Notes under the pieces: model-generated
Seen by the model: only the letters and a program-made list of their open reading frames with translations
Told to the model about the DNA's origin: nothing
Database searches by the model: none
Shown here: piece after piece, positions 61,579-64,000 of the stretch
How the letters are laid out: each line of letters begins with the position of its first letter
How positions within the stretch are numbered: position 1 is the first letter of the stretch
Made by a program: the position numbers and the translations under genes
Assembly (NCBI RefSeq): GCF_020618475.1
Contig: NZ_CP085335.1
Location: 1,674,001-1,738,000, forward strand
From: Haladaptatus halobius
Lineage (GTDB): Archaea > Halobacteriota > Halobacteria > Halobacteriales > Haladaptataceae
DNA length: 64,000 nucleotides
Direction of reading: 5' to 3'

Positions 61579-61789
61579 ATCTACTCGTACACGCCCGTCA
61601 CGATAAACGCGGGCTACTCAGACGGATTGTGGCGATTCGAACGCGGTGGAGCGACGGAAGTCCCGACGAGAAGACGAGTCGATAAGCGAGAGTTTCGTCG
61701 AACCACATTTGACACCGAGGGACAGCCATCGCCGTTAAGGATGTCCTGACCGTTTCACAGAACCCTGGCATGGGATCGGAGGAGAAACC

Positions 61790-62884
61790 ATGAGTTTAGA
61801 CGAAGACCGCGTTCACGACGAACCTACGCACCGAAATCGAGGACGGCGAGCCGCGAACGGGAACCTGAAAAACGTAGAGGAGCAAGTGATCGTGATCACT
61901 GGCGCGTCGTCCGGCATCGGTCTGACGACCGCGCGGATGGCCGCGGAGCGCGGGGCGCGACTGGTTCTCGCCGCGCGTAGCGAGGACGCCTTGCAGGAGC
62001 TAACCAAGGAGATTACGCAGGGGGGAGGCGAAGCGGTGTACGTCGCCGCCGACGTCAGCGACCGGGACGACGTCCGCGAAATCGCCCGAGTGGCGGAGGA
62101 GACGTACGGCGGTTTCGACACGTGGGTCAACGTCGCGGGCGTCTTCATCTACGGCAAACTGGAGGACACCCCCGTCGAGGATATGCGTCGGCAGTTCGAA
62201 ACTAACGTCTGGGGGCTGCTGTACGGTTCGCTCGAAGCCGCCGATCGCCTGAAAGAGCGCGGCGGTGCGATAATCAACATCGGCAGCGCCCTGTCCGATC
62301 GTGCCCTGCTACTGCAAGGCAGCTACTCGGCCTCCAAGCACGCCGTCAAAGGTTTCACCGACGCCCTTCGCATGGAACTGGAGGAAGAAGACGTGCCCGT
62401 GTCCGTGACGCTCATCAAACCGAGCGCCATCGACACGCCGTACACGCAGCACGCGAAAAACTACATGGACAAGGAGGCGCAGCTACCGCCGCCCATCTAC
62501 GCGCCGGAGACGGTGGCGCGCGCGATTCTGCACTCCGCGGAAAACCCGGAACGAGACGTGTTCGTCGGAGCGGGCGGCAAGAGTATCTCCATGCTCGGCT
62601 ACTACGCGTCGAGTCTCATGGACACTATCATGGAAAAGGTGTTCTTCCCGTTGCAACGGAAGGACGATGCGCCGCGCCCGCGTGAACAGAACAGTCTCGA
62701 CGGCCCGGCGGGCCACCTCGAAGAACGAGGCGGTTACGAGGGACACGTCGCCGAGAGGAGCCTCTACACCGAGGCGTCGTTGCGTCGGAGGGCTAACGCG
62801 GTCGTCGCCGGTATCGCGGTCGTCGCTGCGCTGTTGTACGCACGCTACAGGGCGGCACGCGGCAAAGAAAAAGGGAGTACGTAA
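61790..62884 (+). CDS. SDR-family oxidoreductase with C-terminal membrane helix
   Basis: The 364-residue protein has a Rossmann SDR core: VIVITGASSGIGLTTARMAAE, WVNVAGVFIYGKLED and the catalytic GSYSASKHAVKGF with Tyr and Lys, plus IGSALSD with Ser. The C-terminal 60 residues carry a basic stretch and one membrane helix (NAVVAGIAVVAALLYARY). A GGAGG site at 61777-61783 precedes ATG 61790. Substrate unknown; the tail suggests membrane tethering. Confidence 0.9.
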   Translation: MSLDEDRVHDEPTHRNRGRRAANGNLKNVEEQVIVITGASSGIGLTTARMAAERGARLVLAARSEDALQELTKEITQGGGEAVYVAADVSDRDDVREIARVAEETYGGFDTWVNVAGVFIYGKLEDTPVEDMRRQFETNVWGLLYGSLEAADRLKERGGAIINIGSALSDRALLLQGSYSASKHAVKGFTDALRMELEEEDVPVSVTLIKPSAIDTPYTQHAKNYMDKEAQLPPPIYAPETVARAILHSAENPERDVFVGAGGKSISMLGYYASSLMDTIMEKVFFPLQRKDDAPRPREQNSLDGPAGHLEERGGYEGHVAERSLYTEASLRRRANAVVAGIAVVAALLYARYRAARGKEKGST

Positions 62885-62988
62885 CGGCTGCGTCTCGTGT
62901 TACGTCGGTTTGCGGACCGAGAGAACCGAAGTTTCGGAACCCTGCCGATCGCCAAACCGATTTTCACCGTCGATGGCAAAGACGACGT

Positions 62989-64000
62989 ATGGTCGAGGCG
63001 TACGTCATCGTGCTGACGGCTCTCGGTGCCGTGATTCTCGCGGCCACCGTACTGCCGGAACTGCTCGGCGACCACGCCGTGTCCGTTCCCGTGGCGTACC
63101 TCGGTATCGGTGCGGTCGCGTTCTGGCTTCCGTTCGGGCTTCCTAACCCCGACCCGATAGCGCACAGCGACCTCACGGAGCGACTGGCGGAGTTCGTCGT
63201 CATCGTCTCGCTGATGAGCGCGGGACTGAAGATAGACCGACCGTTCTCGATAACGACGTGGACGTCGACGTGGCGACTGCTCGCGGTGACGATGCCCCTC
63301 ACCGTCGCCGGTGCCGCGATGATCGGCTGGTGGGCGCTCGGACTGGCGCCCGCCGGGGCGATACTGCTGGGCGCCGTCATCGCGCCAACCGACCCGGTTC
63401 TCGCCTCGGACGTGCAGGTCGGGCCGCCCGGCGAAGGCGAGCGGGTGACGCCCGAGGAGTCCGGCGGGCGAGAGCACGAGCACGAGGTTCGCTTCACACT
63501 GACCTCGGAGGCCGGTCTCAACGACGGCCTCGCGTTCCCCTTCACGAACGCTGCCATCGCCGTCGCCGTCGCGGGACTCGCACCTGTGGCGTGGTTGGGC
63601 GATTGGCTGCTCGTCGACGTGCTCTACAAAATCGTCGTCGGCACCGTTGCGGGCCTAGTGTTCGGCTGGTTACTGGCGAAACTCCTGTTTCGCTTCTCGC
63701 CGACGACGCGGCTCGCCAGCACGGTCGAAGGGACGGAGGCGCTGGCCGGGACGCTCCTCGTTTACGGCGCGACCGAACTGATTCACGGCTACGGCTTCAT
63801 CGCCGTCTTCGTCGCCGCGCTGGCGATACGACACTACGAGCGAACTGACGAGTACAATCTGGCGCTCCACGACTTCGCCGAGGTGGTCGAACGCCTGACG
63901 ATGGCCGTGTTGCTGGCGCTGTTTGGCGGGGCCCTCGCCACCGGCTTGCTCGACCACCTCACGTGGCCCGCCGCCGCGGTCGGCCTCGGGTTCGTCTTCG
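62989..64000 (+). CDS. Cation/proton antiporter (CPA1-like), 3' end cut by window edge
   Basis: From ATG 62989 at least 337 residues are visible, with many hydrophobic helices. The core LLGAVIAPTDPVLASDVQVG holds the ion-binding Asp pair region, and TSEAGLNDGLAFPFTNAAIAV the NDG-type signature of CPA1 antiporters. It likely exchanges Na+ or K+ for protons across the cytoplasmic membrane. The frame is still open at 64000. Confidence 0.88.
   Translation, partial: MVEAYVIVLTALGAVILAATVLPELLGDHAVSVPVAYLGIGAVAFWLPFGLPNPDPIAHSDLTERLAEFVVIVSLMSAGLKIDRPFSITTWTSTWRLLAVTMPLTVAGAAMIGWWALGLAPAGAILLGAVIAPTDPVLASDVQVGPPGEGERVTPEESGGREHEHEVRFTLTSEAGLNDGLAFPFTNAAIAVAVAGLAPVAWLGDWLLVDVLYKIVVGTVAGLVFGWLLAKLLFRFSPTTRLASTVEGTEALAGTLLVYGATELIHGYGFIAVFVAALAIRHYERTDEYNLALHDFAEVVERLTMAVLLALFGGALATGLLDHLTWPAAAVGLGFVF

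Overview
The window is a piece of chromosome from a haloarchaeon (class Halobacteria). It is GC-rich and its proteins are strongly acidic. It carries archaeal-type ribosomal proteins eS1, uS15 and eS17, aIF-1A, KEOPS Pcc1, RNase P component 4, a CDC48 AAA+ ATPase and an RPA operon. TATA elements sit 25-30 bp before several start codons, which is the leaderless-transcript layout of this group. The genus cannot be fixed from sequence alone.

Layout. 1-8.9 kb: a truncated 3-hydroxyacyl-CoA dehydrogenase, a class I FBP aldolase / fructose-1,6-bisphosphatase operon, a large secreted protein built from about nineteen 23-residue GAA/QVQ repeats plus a Thr-rich stalk, an acyl-CoA carboxylase subunit and small regulators. 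8.9-14.7 kb: a MaoC protein, a decayed PQQ-propeller gene and two glutamate dehydrogenase paralogues around a CitE-like lyase. 14.9-15.25 kb: a 374-bp MITE-like element in front of a blue-copper lipoprotein gene. 15.9-18.5 kb: the uS15 / DHH-like / Pcc1 / eS1 cluster, then tRNA-Ala(GGC). 18.9-23.4 kb: small genes, a decayed pilin-like gene abutting tRNA-Arg(CCT), tatA and an HD-domain protein. 23.4-31.7 kb: two GT4 glycosyltransferases, RNase P component 4, archaetidylserine decarboxylase, ferritin-like and regulatory genes. 31.9-34.0 kb: a heavily broken CHAT-domain gene and a frameshifted small membrane-protein gene. 34.2-41.9 kb: housekeeping genes including dipeptidase, HhH-GPD glycosylase, eS17, aspartate-semialdehyde dehydrogenase, a riboflavin-pathway reductase and an arylsulfotransferase-like propeller. 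41.9-48.7 kb: an RPA / RPA-associated protein / phosphoesterase operon and an Lhr-type helicase. 49-57.5 kb: a DJ-1 protein, CDC48, a CDF metal transporter, a CBS-domain membrane protein and a GHMP shikimate kinase / chorismate mutase pair. 57.5-59.26 kb: an apparent inserted segment bounded by a 31-bp near-perfect repeat of the chorismate mutase 3' end, holding an isolated hisH and a truncated regulator fused to a transporter tail. 59.6-64 kb: acetyltransferase, beta-carbonic anhydrase, an SDR protein and the start of a cation/proton antiporter.

The genes are mostly core metabolism and information processing, interrupted by short accessory patches. Those patches hold nearly all the unusual features: five decayed or broken genes, the MITE-like element, the 31-bp-repeat-bounded segment and a palindrome-bearing insert inside the FBPase gene. 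Some single-base lesions lie in C homopolymers and could be sequence errors, but several nonsense substitutions and a gene-gene fusion cannot be explained that way. No CRISPR array, rRNA operon, complete insertion sequence or replication origin was seen.
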